From: DATFMP01 sp035266845
Lineage (GTDB): Bacteria > SAR324 > JACQKK01
DNA: 64,000 nucleotides
NCBI GenBank assembly: GCA_035266845.1
Contig: DATFMP010000072.1
Location: 1 to 64,000, forward strand
Reading direction: 5' to 3'
Under the pieces are notes generated by a model. It was not told where the DNA came from. It ran no database searches and worked only from the letters and a program-made list of their open reading frames with translations. This document shows, piece after piece, positions 51,598 to 61,180 of this stretch. Position 1 is the stretch's first letter; the number at the start of each line of letters is the position of its first letter. Made by a program: the position numbers and the translations under genes.

Positions 51598-54174
51598 ATG
51601 AGCCTGGACTTCTCGATTACAACGGCGATGGTCGCGTCGGGGCTGGCCTCGGCCGTGCTGGCGCTGGCCCTGTGGTACCTTTCCACCGTGCCGGATGCCC
51701 CCGATGTGACCCGCTGGTGGGCGGCCGGCTTCCTGATCAACATGCTGCGGCACGTGGTGGGCCTGTGTGGCGCATGGCTCGATGCCGACCTGTGCGCCAT
51801 GCTGGCGCACTCGGCGCAGGCGATCTGCGGGCTGCTGCTGTTGGCCGGCACGTTGCGCTATGCGGGCCGCGCCGGCCGACAGGGCTGGCTGCTGCTCGCC
51901 GTCCCGATGGTGGTGGTCTGGGCCGCGGCCTTCACGTTGGTGCGCCCCAACTTCCTGCTGCTGACGGTTCCCCTGTACGGCCTGACCGGGCTGGCCATGC
52001 TCTATTCCGGTTGGGTGTTCCTGCGCGATCGCCCCGCATACGCGCGCTCAGGCCATCTCGTGGTGGGATTGGCGCTGGTGCTGTGGGGCCTGCACAAGTT
52101 CGACTATCCGCTGCTGCGACCCGTGGCGTGGTTTGCGCCGCTGGGATTCATCCTGGCTGAGGTGCTGACCTTGGTAGTGGCCGTGAGCCTGATCATCATC
52201 GTGCAGCGCCGGCAGCAGCACGATGGGGAACAGGCCCGCAAGCGCGCCCAGGCCAGCGAGGCGCGCCTACAGGCCAGCGAAGCCCGTTACCGGGACCTGG
52301 TCGAAAACAACGTGCAGGGCGTGATGATCCACCGGGACGGCGCGCCCCTGTACGTCAACCCGGCCTTTCTGCACATGTTTGGGTTTGCCGGCTGGGACGA
52401 ACTGCGCTCGGTGGACATGCTTGAGGCCATTGCCGACCCCAGCGAGGTGGAGCGGCTGCGGCGGTACACCGCGAGCCGCATGCGGGGCCAGGAAGCGCCC
52501 GGCCGTTACGAGTATCTGGGCCGCCGCCAGGACGGCACCACAATCTGGGTGGAGAACATGGTGCGCGTGATCGAATGGGAGGGGCAGCCCGCCATTCAGG
52601 CCACCGTATTCGATATTACCGAGCAGCGGCACTTCGAGGAGGTGCTGCGAACCAACCAGCGCCTGCTGCGCACCGTGATCGACTCCGTCCCGCATACCAT
52701 CATCGTGCGTGACCGCGAAGGCCGCATGCTCATGGCCAACCGGGCCTGGGAAGAGGTCTTCGGCGAAGACCCGGGCGCGCACATCGGGGAACGATCGCAG
52801 GAGCAAGGCGTGTACGTGACCCAGGAGGCCGAGTCCATTCACCGCATCTCCCTGGCCGTGATCGCCAGTGAGCAGCCTACGTCCCACGAGCACGACCTGA
52901 CCACCCAGCACGGCAAGCGGCGCTTCCACACTATCCGCACCCCTCTGCGCGGGGAGGAACACGACGTGGTGGGCGTGGTCTCGATCAGCCTGGATATTAC
53001 CGAGCAGCGCACGATGGAGGAGCAACTCCGCCAGGCGCAGAAGATGGAGGCCGTGGGCCAGCTTACCGGAGGCGTTGCCCACGACTTCAACAACCTGCTC
53101 AGCGTGATCATGGGCAACCTGGAGCTGCTGGAGGCACGCGTGGGGGCCGATGTCCGCGCCGCCTCATATACCCAGCGCGCCATGAAGGCTTCCGAGCGCG
53201 GAGCCGCGCTGACGCAACGGCTATTGGCTTTCTCGCGCCGGCAGACCCTGCAGCCGCGCCCGGTGAATCTGCAGCGGCAGGTGCAGGACCTGTTGGACCT
53301 GCTGCGCAGCAGCGTGGGAGAAACGGTGCAGATCGAGACCCGCTGCGATCCGCGTGCGGGCGACGTGCAGGTGGACCCCAATCAGCTCGAGAATGCGCTG
53401 CTGAACCTGGCCATCAACGCACGCGATGCCATGCCCGGCGGTGGACGGCTCTCCATCGAGGTGGAGCCGGCGGATGCCGAGTCCGTGCCAGGGCTGTCTG
53501 TGGAGGCGGGGGACTGGGTAGTGCTGACCGTGCGCGACACCGGCACGGGCATGCCGCAGTCCGTGCTCGGCCGCGCTGTGGAGCCCTTTTTCACCACCAA
53601 GGATCCGGGCAGCGGCAGCGGCCTGGGGTTGAGCATGGTCTACGGCTTCATGGACCAGAGCGGCGGGCACATGACCATCGAGAGCCGCGAGAACGAGGGC
53701 ACCACCGTGTACCTGTATTTCCGACGTACCGAGACCCCCGTAGAGGGGGTCGTGAGCAGCGCTCGCCCGGATGTGCTGCGCAGCGGTTTGGCGGAAACCG
53801 TGCTGGTGGTAGAAGACGATCCGGCGCTGGGGCACCTGGCCGTGGAGATGCTGGGAGAGCTGAACTACACGGCGATTCGGGCCATGGACGGCCAGGAGGC
53901 GCTACAGGCCCTGCGGGACAATCCTCAGGTGGGGCTGCTCTTCACCGACGTCGTTCTGCCCAACGGCATGGATGGCGTGATGTTGGCGGGGGAGGCGCGG
54001 CGGTTGCGGCCGGGTCTCAAGGTGCTGTTTACCTCCGGCTATGCGGAGACGGTGTTCGAGCGGCACCCGGTGGACCTGGAAGGCGCGGAGCTCGTGCAGA
54101 AGCCTTATCGCCTCGCTGACTTGGCCCACAAGCTGAGCAGGGTGCTGGGACCCCAGGCGCCCCTGCCAGCCTGA
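51598..54174 (+). CDS. Membrane hybrid sensor histidine kinase with PAS domains
   Basis: A protein of 858 residues. An N-terminal seven-helix-like membrane part (~1-205; LAVSITT-like hydrophobic segments) is followed by two PAS domains (~225-350 and ~355-470), a HisKA domain with His495 in GGVAHDFNNLLSV, an HATPase (NLAINARDAMPGGG, DTGTGMPQSVLGRAVEPFF and GSGLGLSMVYGF) and a C-terminal receiver with Asp784 (FTDVVLPNGMDG). The H-D-F-N-N box is that of kinases that pass phosphate to an attached receiver. ATG 51598 starts the membrane region; longer frames upstream have no support. Confidence 0.9.
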   Translation: MSLDFSITTAMVASGLASAVLALALWYLSTVPDAPDVTRWWAAGFLINMLRHVVGLCGAWLDADLCAMLAHSAQAICGLLLLAGTLRYAGRAGRQGWLLLAVPMVVVWAAAFTLVRPNFLLLTVPLYGLTGLAMLYSGWVFLRDRPAYARSGHLVVGLALVLWGLHKFDYPLLRPVAWFAPLGFILAEVLTLVVAVSLIIIVQRRQQHDGEQARKRAQASEARLQASEARYRDLVENNVQGVMIHRDGAPLYVNPAFLHMFGFAGWDELRSVDMLEAIADPSEVERLRRYTASRMRGQEAPGRYEYLGRRQDGTTIWVENMVRVIEWEGQPAIQATVFDITEQRHFEEVLRTNQRLLRTVIDSVPHTIIVRDREGRMLMANRAWEEVFGEDPGAHIGERSQEQGVYVTQEAESIHRISLAVIASEQPTSHEHDLTTQHGKRRFHTIRTPLRGEEHDVVGVVSISLDITEQRTMEEQLRQAQKMEAVGQLTGGVAHDFNNLLSVIMGNLELLEARVGADVRAASYTQRAMKASERGAALTQRLLAFSRRQTLQPRPVNLQRQVQDLLDLLRSSVGETVQIETRCDPRAGDVQVDPNQLENALLNLAINARDAMPGGGRLSIEVEPADAESVPGLSVEAGDWVVLTVRDTGTGMPQSVLGRAVEPFFTTKDPGSGSGLGLSMVYGFMDQSGGHMTIESRENEGTTVYLYFRRTETPVEGVVSSARPDVLRSGLAETVLVVEDDPALGHLAVEMLGELNYTAIRAMDGQEALQALRDNPQVGLLFTDVVLPNGMDGVMLAGEARRLRPGLKVLFTSGYAETVFERHPVDLEGAELVQKPYRLADLAHKLSRVLGPQAPLPA

Positions 54175-54204
54175 GGCACATCGAGCTCTTGCTGCTTGCG
54201 GAGG

Positions 54205-55242
54205 CTAGCCGCGCCATTCGCGCCAGAGACCCAGCTTTTCCTGCACAATGCGGTCCGAGAAGCTGAACAGCACGGCCTCGCTGCGGGCCCGGTGCACAAC
54301 CGGCTGCCACGAGGGCGCCACGAACACGTCCCCGGGTTGCCAGACGAAGCTCTGCTCCCCGACCTGTGATTCCCCCTCGCCCTTGATGACCGAATAGACC
54401 GTACCGTCCGTGCTGCGGCAGGGCGCCGTGGCGAAGCTCTGGGGTAGCAACTGCACGAACGTGGAGATCGTAGGCAGGGGCGGGCCGCCGTCCGCGGGAT
54501 TCACGAATGCCATCTTCAGCCCGTGGTGGGGGTCCAGCGGCCCCTGTCGCGCCAGCTTCTCGAGTGCTTCGCGGCTGCGCGCGTAGGGGTAGTGGAACAG
54601 CGGCGAATGCGGTGCTTCGCCACGGAAGCCCACAGGCACCAGTCCGGCGCCGAAGCGCGCCAGGGTATCTCCGGCTGGCCGGGACTCCGGGTAGGTCTCC
54701 GCCTCGTAGCGCTCCACGTAGCTCGCATCCAGCAGGCGCACGAGGGGGATGTCCAGACCATCCAGCCACACCACGGGTTCGCTGCCGGAATTGCCGTGGT
54801 CGTGCCAGCTTCCCGCGCCCGTGATGATGAAGTCGCCCCGCTCCATGTATGCGCGCTCGCCGTTGATGGCGGTGAAGGCGCCGCGGCCTTCTACGATCAG
54901 GCGCAGCGCGGACTGTGCATGTCGGTGGCAGGGCGCCGTCTCTCCCGGCAGCACGAGCTGCAGCCCGGCGAAGAGCGAGTGCGTCACCGATGCCTGCCCG
55001 GCCAGGGCCGGATTCTCCAGGATCAGCACGCGGCGCTCGGCCTCCTTCGCGCTGATGAGCTGCCCCGCGTCCAGCAGGTGCCCACGCACCGCCGCGTAAG
55101 ACCAGTGGCAGGGCACGCAGGGCGAGCGCGGCTCGGGCGTGATCAGCTCGTGGTACACCTCCCACAGCGGTGCCAAGTGCAGTGGCGCGATGCGCTCGTA
55201 AAAGGCTTGGAGATTCGTGGATGCCTCGGCGACCGGCTGCAT
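54205..55242 (-). CDS. Gentisate 1,2-dioxygenase
   Basis: A bicupin Fe(II) dioxygenase of 345 residues that opens gentisate (2,5-dihydroxybenzoate) to maleylpyruvate. The metal-site histidines are in CHRHAQSALR and SWHDHGNSG of the first cupin; the second cupin is near GEGESQVGEQSFVWQPGDVF. Family N-terminus FYERIAPLHLAPLWEVYHEL. ATG 55242 follows GAGGAGG, a strong ribosome-binding site. It is the last gene of the minus-strand aromatic cluster. No maleylpyruvate isomerase or hydrolase lies in the window. Confidence 0.92.
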   Translation of the reverse strand: MQPVAEASTNLQAFYERIAPLHLAPLWEVYHELITPEPRSPCVPCHWSYAAVRGHLLDAGQLISAKEAERRVLILENPALAGQASVTHSLFAGLQLVLPGETAPCHRHAQSALRLIVEGRGAFTAINGERAYMERGDFIITGAGSWHDHGNSGSEPVVWLDGLDIPLVRLLDASYVERYEAETYPESRPAGDTLARFGAGLVPVGFRGEAPHSPLFHYPYARSREALEKLARQGPLDPHHGLKMAFVNPADGGPPLPTISTFVQLLPQSFATAPCRSTDGTVYSVIKGEGESQVGEQSFVWQPGDVFVAPSWQPVVHRARSEAVLFSFSDRIVQEKLGLWREWRG

Positions 55243-55337
55243 GGCGCCTCCTCGGTGTGCAAGGCTGGGACGGCAAAACGTGGGCGCGGTGCTTCCCTTG
55301 TACCGCTATGGCTTGTCCGCGCGCCATAGGCGCGGGC

Positions 55338-56042
<705 letters not shown>

Positions 56043-56121
56043 GGCTCACCCCGCTCCAGATACTGCCGAATCGGCAACGATGAACAAAGGTCGATCCCCC
56101 GTTCTGCCGGCGCGCCGCAGG

Positions 56122-56856
56122 TCAAAGCCGGGCACCCAGGTAGGCCTGGATGACGTCTGGATGCTGGGCCACGGCAGCGGGGTCGCCTTCGGCGATCTTC
56201 TCGCCGTGGTGCAGCACGACGACGTGGTGCGAGAGCCCCATCACCGCCTTCATGACGTGCTCGATAAGCAGCACGGTAATACCGCGCTCGTTGATGGCGC
56301 GGATCGTCTCCATCATCTCCAGGGTTTCCGTGGGCGTGAGGCCTGCAATCAGCTCGTCCAGCAGGATCAGCCGGGGGCCCGTGGCCAGGGCGCGTGCCAG
56401 TTCCAGGCGCTTGCGTTCCAGGGGGATCAGCCGTTCGGCCAACCGGTCTGCCAGGGGGCGCAGGTGCACGAAATCCAGCGTCTCCAGCACCTCGTGCTCG
56501 ATTTCGGCATGGGAGAGCGCGCCGGCGCGGCGTCCATACAGCAGGGCCACGCGCACGTTGTCCAGCACGGAAAGGCCGGGGAATGGGCGCACCGTCTGGT
56601 AGGTGCGCGAGATGCCCATGCGGCAGATGGCGTTGGGCCGCAACCCGGCGATCTCGCAATCGGCAAACCGGATATGCCCGCGAGTGGGCCGGAAGCGCCC
56701 CGCAATGAGATTGAACAGGGTGGTCTTGCCGGCCCCGTTGGGCCCGATGATGCCGGTGATCCTGCCCTCGGCCACGTCGAAGTCGACGCTGCTCAGCGCG
56801 CGCAGCCCGGCGAAATCCATCGTCAGGTCGCGCACCTGCATCAGAGGGGCGCTCAT
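56122..56856 (-). CDS. livG: Branched-chain amino acid-type ABC transporter ATPase LivG-like, atypical signature
   Basis: A 244-residue ATPase with Walker A GPNGAGKTT (38-46) and Walker B LILLDE (163-168). The signature motif is not LSGGQ-like: residues 143-157 read LIPLERKRLELARAL. The Walker B neighbour is DELIAGL rather than DEPMAGL. The same substitution is common in this subfamily, so the second site of the ATPase pair may be degenerate. The ATG overlaps the LivM-type gene by four bases. Confidence 0.88.
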   Translation of the reverse strand: MSAPLMQVRDLTMDFAGLRALSSVDFDVAEGRITGIIGPNGAGKTTLFNLIAGRFRPTRGHIRFADCEIAGLRPNAICRMGISRTYQTVRPFPGLSVLDNVRVALLYGRRAGALSHAEIEHEVLETLDFVHLRPLADRLAERLIPLERKRLELARALATGPRLILLDELIAGLTPTETLEMMETIRAINERGITVLLIEHVMKAVMGLSHHVVVLHHGEKIAEGDPAAVAQHPDVIQAYLGARL

Positions 56857-57794
56857 GCCTCCTCCACGGTGAGACCCAGCCTGCGCAGCACACGGGCCAC
56901 CGGCCCCAGGCGGACCAGGCCGCCGGGCATGAATAGCCCCACCAGCACGATCACCAAGCCCATCATGGCGCCGTGCAGGTGCGCCGTCTGCGTGTAGATC
57001 AACTCCTGCATCAGATAGAGGAATACGGCGCCCAGCACGGGCCCCACCAGCACGCCGCTGCCGCCCAGCATGGCCATGGCCACCGGCGTCAGCGCGACGC
57101 TGAGGCCGTAGACCTGATTGGGATCGATAAAGTTGATGTACCAAGTGTACAGGCCACCGATGATGGCCGGGAAGACGGCACTCAGTATCAGGGCCTGCGC
57201 TTTGACCCGGAACGTGGGCACGCCGAAGTCCTCCGCCACCTCCTCGTCCTCGCGGATGGTCTTCAGCGCCAGCCCCAGCCGGGAGCGCTCGATCAGCCAG
57301 GACGCCACCACCACGGCTGCCACCACGCCCAGGGAGGCATAGTACATCGCCAGCACGCGGTTGCCCGGGGTGACCTTCAGCCCGTTCGATCCGCCCGTAA
57401 GCCAGCCCAGGTTGATCGTGAGTTGCTCCATCAGCTTCACCAGGCCAAAGGCGGCCAGGGAAAAGTAGGCCCCCCGCAGGCGGAAGAACGGATAGCTGAT
57501 GAGCGCCGCGAAGACGACCACCACGGCTGTGCCCAGCGCGAGCGAAGCCAGCAGGCCCATGTTCAGGTTGAACAGGATCCCGAAGGCATAGGCGCCCACG
57601 GCGAAGAACGTGATGTGTCCCAGGTTCACGTAGCCCATCTGCCCACCCACGATGTCATAGCTCTGGGCAAGCACCACGCTGACGAACATGAACGTGAGCA
57701 CCTGGAGAACGTAGGTGCGCGACTCGATGGGCGCCGCCGGGATCGCCAGCAGCAGCACCACGAGCAACAGCAACAGGGCGTGGGCTCTCTTCAT
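56853..57794 (-). CDS. livM: ABC transporter permease LivM-like
   Basis: A 313-residue inner-membrane permease with about nine hydrophobic segments and the family motif NLGHITFFAVGAYA near residue 60, plus SRLGLALKTIREDEEVAEDFGV in the coupling region. The protein ends in a basic tail. It overlaps livG-like and follows LivH by 10 bp. Substrate is set by the binding protein at 58677-59909. Confidence 0.9.
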   Translation of the reverse strand: MKRAHALLLLLVVLLLAIPAAPIESRTYVLQVLTFMFVSVVLAQSYDIVGGQMGYVNLGHITFFAVGAYAFGILFNLNMGLLASLALGTAVVVVFAALISYPFFRLRGAYFSLAAFGLVKLMEQLTINLGWLTGGSNGLKVTPGNRVLAMYYASLGVVAAVVVASWLIERSRLGLALKTIREDEEVAEDFGVPTFRVKAQALILSAVFPAIIGGLYTWYINFIDPNQVYGLSVALTPVAMAMLGGSGVLVGPVLGAVFLYLMQELIYTQTAHLHGAMMGLVIVLVGLFMPGGLVRLGPVARVLRRLGLTVEEA

Positions 57795-57804
57795 GCGCAG
57801 GGGC

Positions 57805-58677
57805 CTACCGGCCGAACAGCCCCTTGGGGCGGATCAGGAGGATGGCCACGAGAAGCAGAAAGGCGACCGTCTGGCCCCAGGCGGGCTGGAAGAAACCCAC
57901 GATCGCTTCACCCAGTCCGATGATGATGCCCCCCAGCGCCACGCCGGCGAAGCTGCCCAGTCCGCCCATCACGATGATGCACAGGTACTTGAGCGTAAGC
58001 GGCAGACCGATGTTGGGCGCCACGTAGGTATCGACCACCTCGAAGCCGCCGGCTACGGCGGCCAGCACGGTGCCGATCCCGAAGGCGATGGCGTTGATGC
58101 GCACCGTGTTCACACCATTGAGCAGCGCGCCACGTCGGTTCTGCGTGACCGCCTGCACGGCGAGGCCCAGGTATGTGCGCTTGAGGAACAGAAACAGCCC
58201 GGCGATCAGGGCCAGCACTAGCCCCAGGATCACCAGCTTGAGCGAGGGCAGGTACACCTTGTCCAGCACGATGGTGGGCAGGAACAGGTCTACGCTCTTC
58301 TCGTACTGCGTGTTCAGCGAAAGGAAATCCGCGATGTCCTCCATCATCAGCGCGGCACCCAGCGTGACCAGTACGGCCGAGGCCAGGCGCACGTGCTCCT
58401 TGCGCTGAGCCAGCGGCCGGATCAGCCCCTTCTCGAACAGGTAGCCCGCACCGAACGCCAGCGGGGCGATCATGGCCGTGAGCAGGAAGGGATTGAGCCC
58501 GGTGAGATCCCACGCCAGCCACACCAGCAGGCCGCCGCCCATCAGGAACTCGCCATGAGCGAGGTTCAGCACCCCGCTCACGCCGAAGATCAGGGAAAGG
58601 CCAAAGGCCGCCAGGGCATAGACTCCCCCCAGGAGAATGCCGTTGACGACCAACTGTACGGCGATGGTGACGCTCAT
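57805..58677 (-). CDS. livH: ABC transporter permease LivH-like
   Basis: A 290-residue inner-membrane permease with the N-terminal IAVQLVVNGILLGGVYALAA and the LNLAHGEFLMGGGLLVW motif typical of LivH; the coupling segment is RTYLGLAVQAVTQNRRGALL. The ATG at 58677 overlaps the last base of the binding-protein stop codon (TAATG), so translation is coupled. Confidence 0.9.
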   Translation of the reverse strand: MSVTIAVQLVVNGILLGGVYALAAFGLSLIFGVSGVLNLAHGEFLMGGGLLVWLAWDLTGLNPFLLTAMIAPLAFGAGYLFEKGLIRPLAQRKEHVRLASAVLVTLGAALMMEDIADFLSLNTQYEKSVDLFLPTIVLDKVYLPSLKLVILGLVLALIAGLFLFLKRTYLGLAVQAVTQNRRGALLNGVNTVRINAIAFGIGTVLAAVAGGFEVVDTYVAPNIGLPLTLKYLCIIVMGGLGSFAGVALGGIIIGLGEAIVGFFQPAWGQTVAFLLLVAILLIRPKGLFGR

Positions 58678-59909
58678 TACCACATGCCGTTCTTGGGCTT
58701 GTGCATGCGGCGGCCCTTATCCAGCGGCCACAGCGAGACCATCTTGCCGCCGAGGATCTCGTTCGGATACGGGATGTCCGTCCCATAGCCGCGCTTGTCG
58801 TACTCGATCGTCTCTTCGCCGTACAGGTGCAGCTTTTGCTTCCACATGGCCTCGCGGATGGCTTCCTTGTCCAGCGAGCCGGCATGCTCCAGGGCATCCT
58901 TGATGCGCCGGAAGGCACGGTAACGCAGCCCGATCTCCGGGTACATCCAGGGCTCAACGCCCGCGGCGTGGGAGATGGCGTACAGTTCCTTGTGGTCCGG
59001 CGTGTTGCCCTCGAAGTAGTACGTGAAGGACACGATATTGTTGCCCGACTTGCCCATGGCCTTGATCACCGGCACGCCCACATGACCCGCGACCACCTCC
59101 TTGGGATTGAGCCCCAGCTCGCGGGCCTGCTTGAGGAAGCCGATGATCCAGGGCGGCGGCAGCGCCTCCACCAGCACCACGTCCGGGTTCTGCTCCTTCA
59201 TGGCCAGCACGACGGAGGAGAAGTCCTTCGTATTCGCGGGCGCTAGTTTGTCGTAGACCACCTGCATGCCCAGGTCGCGGAAGCCCTGCGCCGCGCCTTC
59301 CACGGATTGGCGCTCGTGCAGGTTCTCGCGGCCCAGCAGCGCCACGCTCTTCAGGTCCGCGCGGTCCTTGAACAGCGGCACCGTGCGCGAGTACTCGGTC
59401 TTGGCCGGCGCCAGCCCGGTGGTGCGCCAGGGATTGGGCTTCTCGAAGAGCACCTCGTCGTTCGCTTCCACCATGAAGAACGGGATGTGGTGCGTCAGCG
59501 AGGCCTGCAGCGCCGCGTTGGTGAGGAAGCTGGAGAAGGGCCCGATGAACACGTCCACCTTGTCCACGGTGGCCAGCCGCTCGTACAGCTTGAGGGCCTG
59601 GGGTGGACTCGTCTGATCGTCGTAGAAGATGAAGCGGATGGGCAGCTTCTTGCCCAGTTTCTTCAGGTAGATGCCGCCCGCGTTGTTCACGCGTTTGGCC
59701 CAGGCATTGGCCAGGGCCACGAAGGGCTTGGTGGCCCCCGCCAGCGGCCCCGATTGCGCCAACGTGCCGCCGATCACGATCTCGTTCCTGGCGGCCAGCG
59801 CCTGCCCGATCGGCAGCATCACCAACCCGGCGCCTGCTGCGGCCATGGTCAGGAACTTGCGGCGACCCAGCTCCAGGCAGTTGCCGTCGTGCGTGTGGTG
59901 GTTACCCAT
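58677..59909 (-). CDS. Periplasmic substrate-binding protein with Tat signal, aromatic-acid-type ABC transporter
   Basis: A 410-residue binding protein. The N-terminus has a twin-arginine signal (GRRKFLTMAAAGAGLVML), so it should be folded in the cytoplasm before export. The mature part has IVIGGTLAQSGPLAGATKPF and the Peripla_BP_6 fold. Genes next to it encode the permeases, ATPases, a LigB-type dioxygenase and CoA ligases, so uptake of an aromatic acid is the likely role. The ribosome-binding site GGGGAGG lies seven bases before the ATG. Confidence 0.88.
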   Translation of the reverse strand: MGNHHTHDGNCLELGRRKFLTMAAAGAGLVMLPIGQALAARNEIVIGGTLAQSGPLAGATKPFVALANAWAKRVNNAGGIYLKKLGKKLPIRFIFYDDQTSPPQALKLYERLATVDKVDVFIGPFSSFLTNAALQASLTHHIPFFMVEANDEVLFEKPNPWRTTGLAPAKTEYSRTVPLFKDRADLKSVALLGRENLHERQSVEGAAQGFRDLGMQVVYDKLAPANTKDFSSVVLAMKEQNPDVVLVEALPPPWIIGFLKQARELGLNPKEVVAGHVGVPVIKAMGKSGNNIVSFTYYFEGNTPDHKELYAISHAAGVEPWMYPEIGLRYRAFRRIKDALEHAGSLDKEAIREAMWKQKLHLYGEETIEYDKRGYGTDIPYPNEILGGKMVSLWPLDKGRRMHKPKNGMW

Positions 59910-60120
59910 GCGATACCTCCCCTTGGTGCGAGTAAGTGCGGTTGCCTGCTATCGCCGTCCGGCCTTCCCAAGGCGGCGGTGACCGCTTCTGTGACCCCTC
60001 TCCATCGGCGATGCCGGCCCCCATGGGACACGACTCGCTGCACCGTTGGCGTTTCGCGCCGGCCCCCTCGTGCGCCAAGCCCCCAGGGTGGCGCAGCCAG
60101 CCGATCCCAATCGTTGAACA

Positions 60121-60160
60121 TGAAATGGCGGCAGCCTATGCGAAAGCCACTGCCATTTCA
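60121..60160. repeat. Inverted repeat in the gap between the binding-protein and dioxygenase genes
   Basis: TGAAATGG (60121-60128) is complementary to CCATTTCA (60153-60160), with an additional CAG/CTG pair inside and a 15-base loop. The 332-bp gap otherwise holds no recognised feature. It may be a weak terminator for the dioxygenase transcript or an operator for the transporter genes. Confidence 0.35.
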
Positions 60161-60241
60161 ATTGCATTCTCCATCACGGGCGCCACGAGACAGGCCGCCC
60201 ACACGGTCCCTCGTCGGCGCTGGCAAGGTGGGCGCGCCCGC

Positions 60242-61069
60242 TCAGGCGGCCGGCTGAATCAGCACGTTGGTGTTGCCGCTGCCGGAGGATTGCCCATAGC
60301 CGAAGGCCTCACCCCGAAACCCGGTGCCCGCGCCCTCCAGCACGCCCAGCAGCGTGGCCAGGTGGCGTCCGCCCACTTCCGCGATGGTTTCCCTGGCGAA
60401 GTCCGGTAGCCATTTGCGCAAGGCGTCCACATCGCCATCCTGCAGTAGCTTCATGAAGCGTTTGTCCATATCCTGCCGTTCGGGTGTGGGCCAGTCGTCC
60501 GGGCGGCGCGTGAGCGCGTGCGAGAGCGCTCCGCTGGCCACGAACAGCACGCGCTTGCCGAGCCGCTCCGCGGCGCTGCGCACGGCGGCGCCCATAGCCT
60601 GGCACTCGTCCAGGGGAGCGGCCATGCAGGTGCTGAGCAGCACCACCGGCAGCTCCTGCTCCGGGTCCATGTAGAGCAGGGGCACCAGCGAGCCGTAGTC
60701 CCACACGAAGTGCTCCGTTTCGTTGCGTCCACAGTGCGCGCCCCGCGAGGCCAGAGCCTTGTCCGCTTCCTCGGCGATGGCGCGGCCCAGTTCCGGGTCG
60801 CCGCGGCGGTGATAGGGAATGCCCGGAATCATATCAGGCGCTTCCGTGGCCACGCAGGTGCCCACGTGCTCGCGCTGGCAGGTCACGTACCAGTGGAAGG
60901 TCGTCAGCCAGTGGGCCGATTGCACCACCAGCACGTCCGGCCGTGCCGCGCGGACGTGCTCGCCCATTGCCCGGGCTCCCGCCACCAGATCGGCCATGAA
61001 GGCCGGCGCCTGCGCGGCCATGCGTGGCGAGTGGGTGGCCAGCGCTGCTCCGATGATCCCTTCGCTCAT
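60242..61069 (-). CDS. LigB-type (class III) extradiol ring-cleavage dioxygenase
   Basis: A 275-residue non-heme iron dioxygenase of the LigB/MhpB superfamily. The metal histidines fall in LATHSPRM, SAHWLTTFHW and the later GALSHALTRR; the conserved basic/acidic residues around RNETEHFVWDYG are in place. It would cleave a catechol-type ring, possibly an aminophenol or protocatechuate analogue; the substrate is unknown. ATG 61069 follows GGGAGG. Directly downstream of the CoA ligase genes. Confidence 0.86.
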   Translation of the reverse strand: MSEGIIGAALATHSPRMAAQAPAFMADLVAGARAMGEHVRAARPDVLVVQSAHWLTTFHWYVTCQREHVGTCVATEAPDMIPGIPYHRRGDPELGRAIAEEADKALASRGAHCGRNETEHFVWDYGSLVPLLYMDPEQELPVVLLSTCMAAPLDECQAMGAAVRSAAERLGKRVLFVASGALSHALTRRPDDWPTPERQDMDKRFMKLLQDGDVDALRKWLPDFARETIAEVGGRHLATLLGVLEGAGTGFRGEAFGYGQSSGSGNTNVLIQPAA

Positions 61070-61180
61070 GCTCCCTCCCAAGGTGGTCCGTGTCTTCGGC
61101 GTCGGCTACCGGTCCGGCAGCGTTCCGCCCACTCGTCCGATCCGTGCCGAGCCGCCTTCATCTCCGGCCGGGTTGCCACG

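Noticed and set aside
60121..60160. TGGCAGTGGCTTTCGCA on the minus strand as a sigma-54 promoter
   Set aside because: The GG and GC dinucleotides are 11 rather than 10 bases apart, and the TTGC box is degraded.
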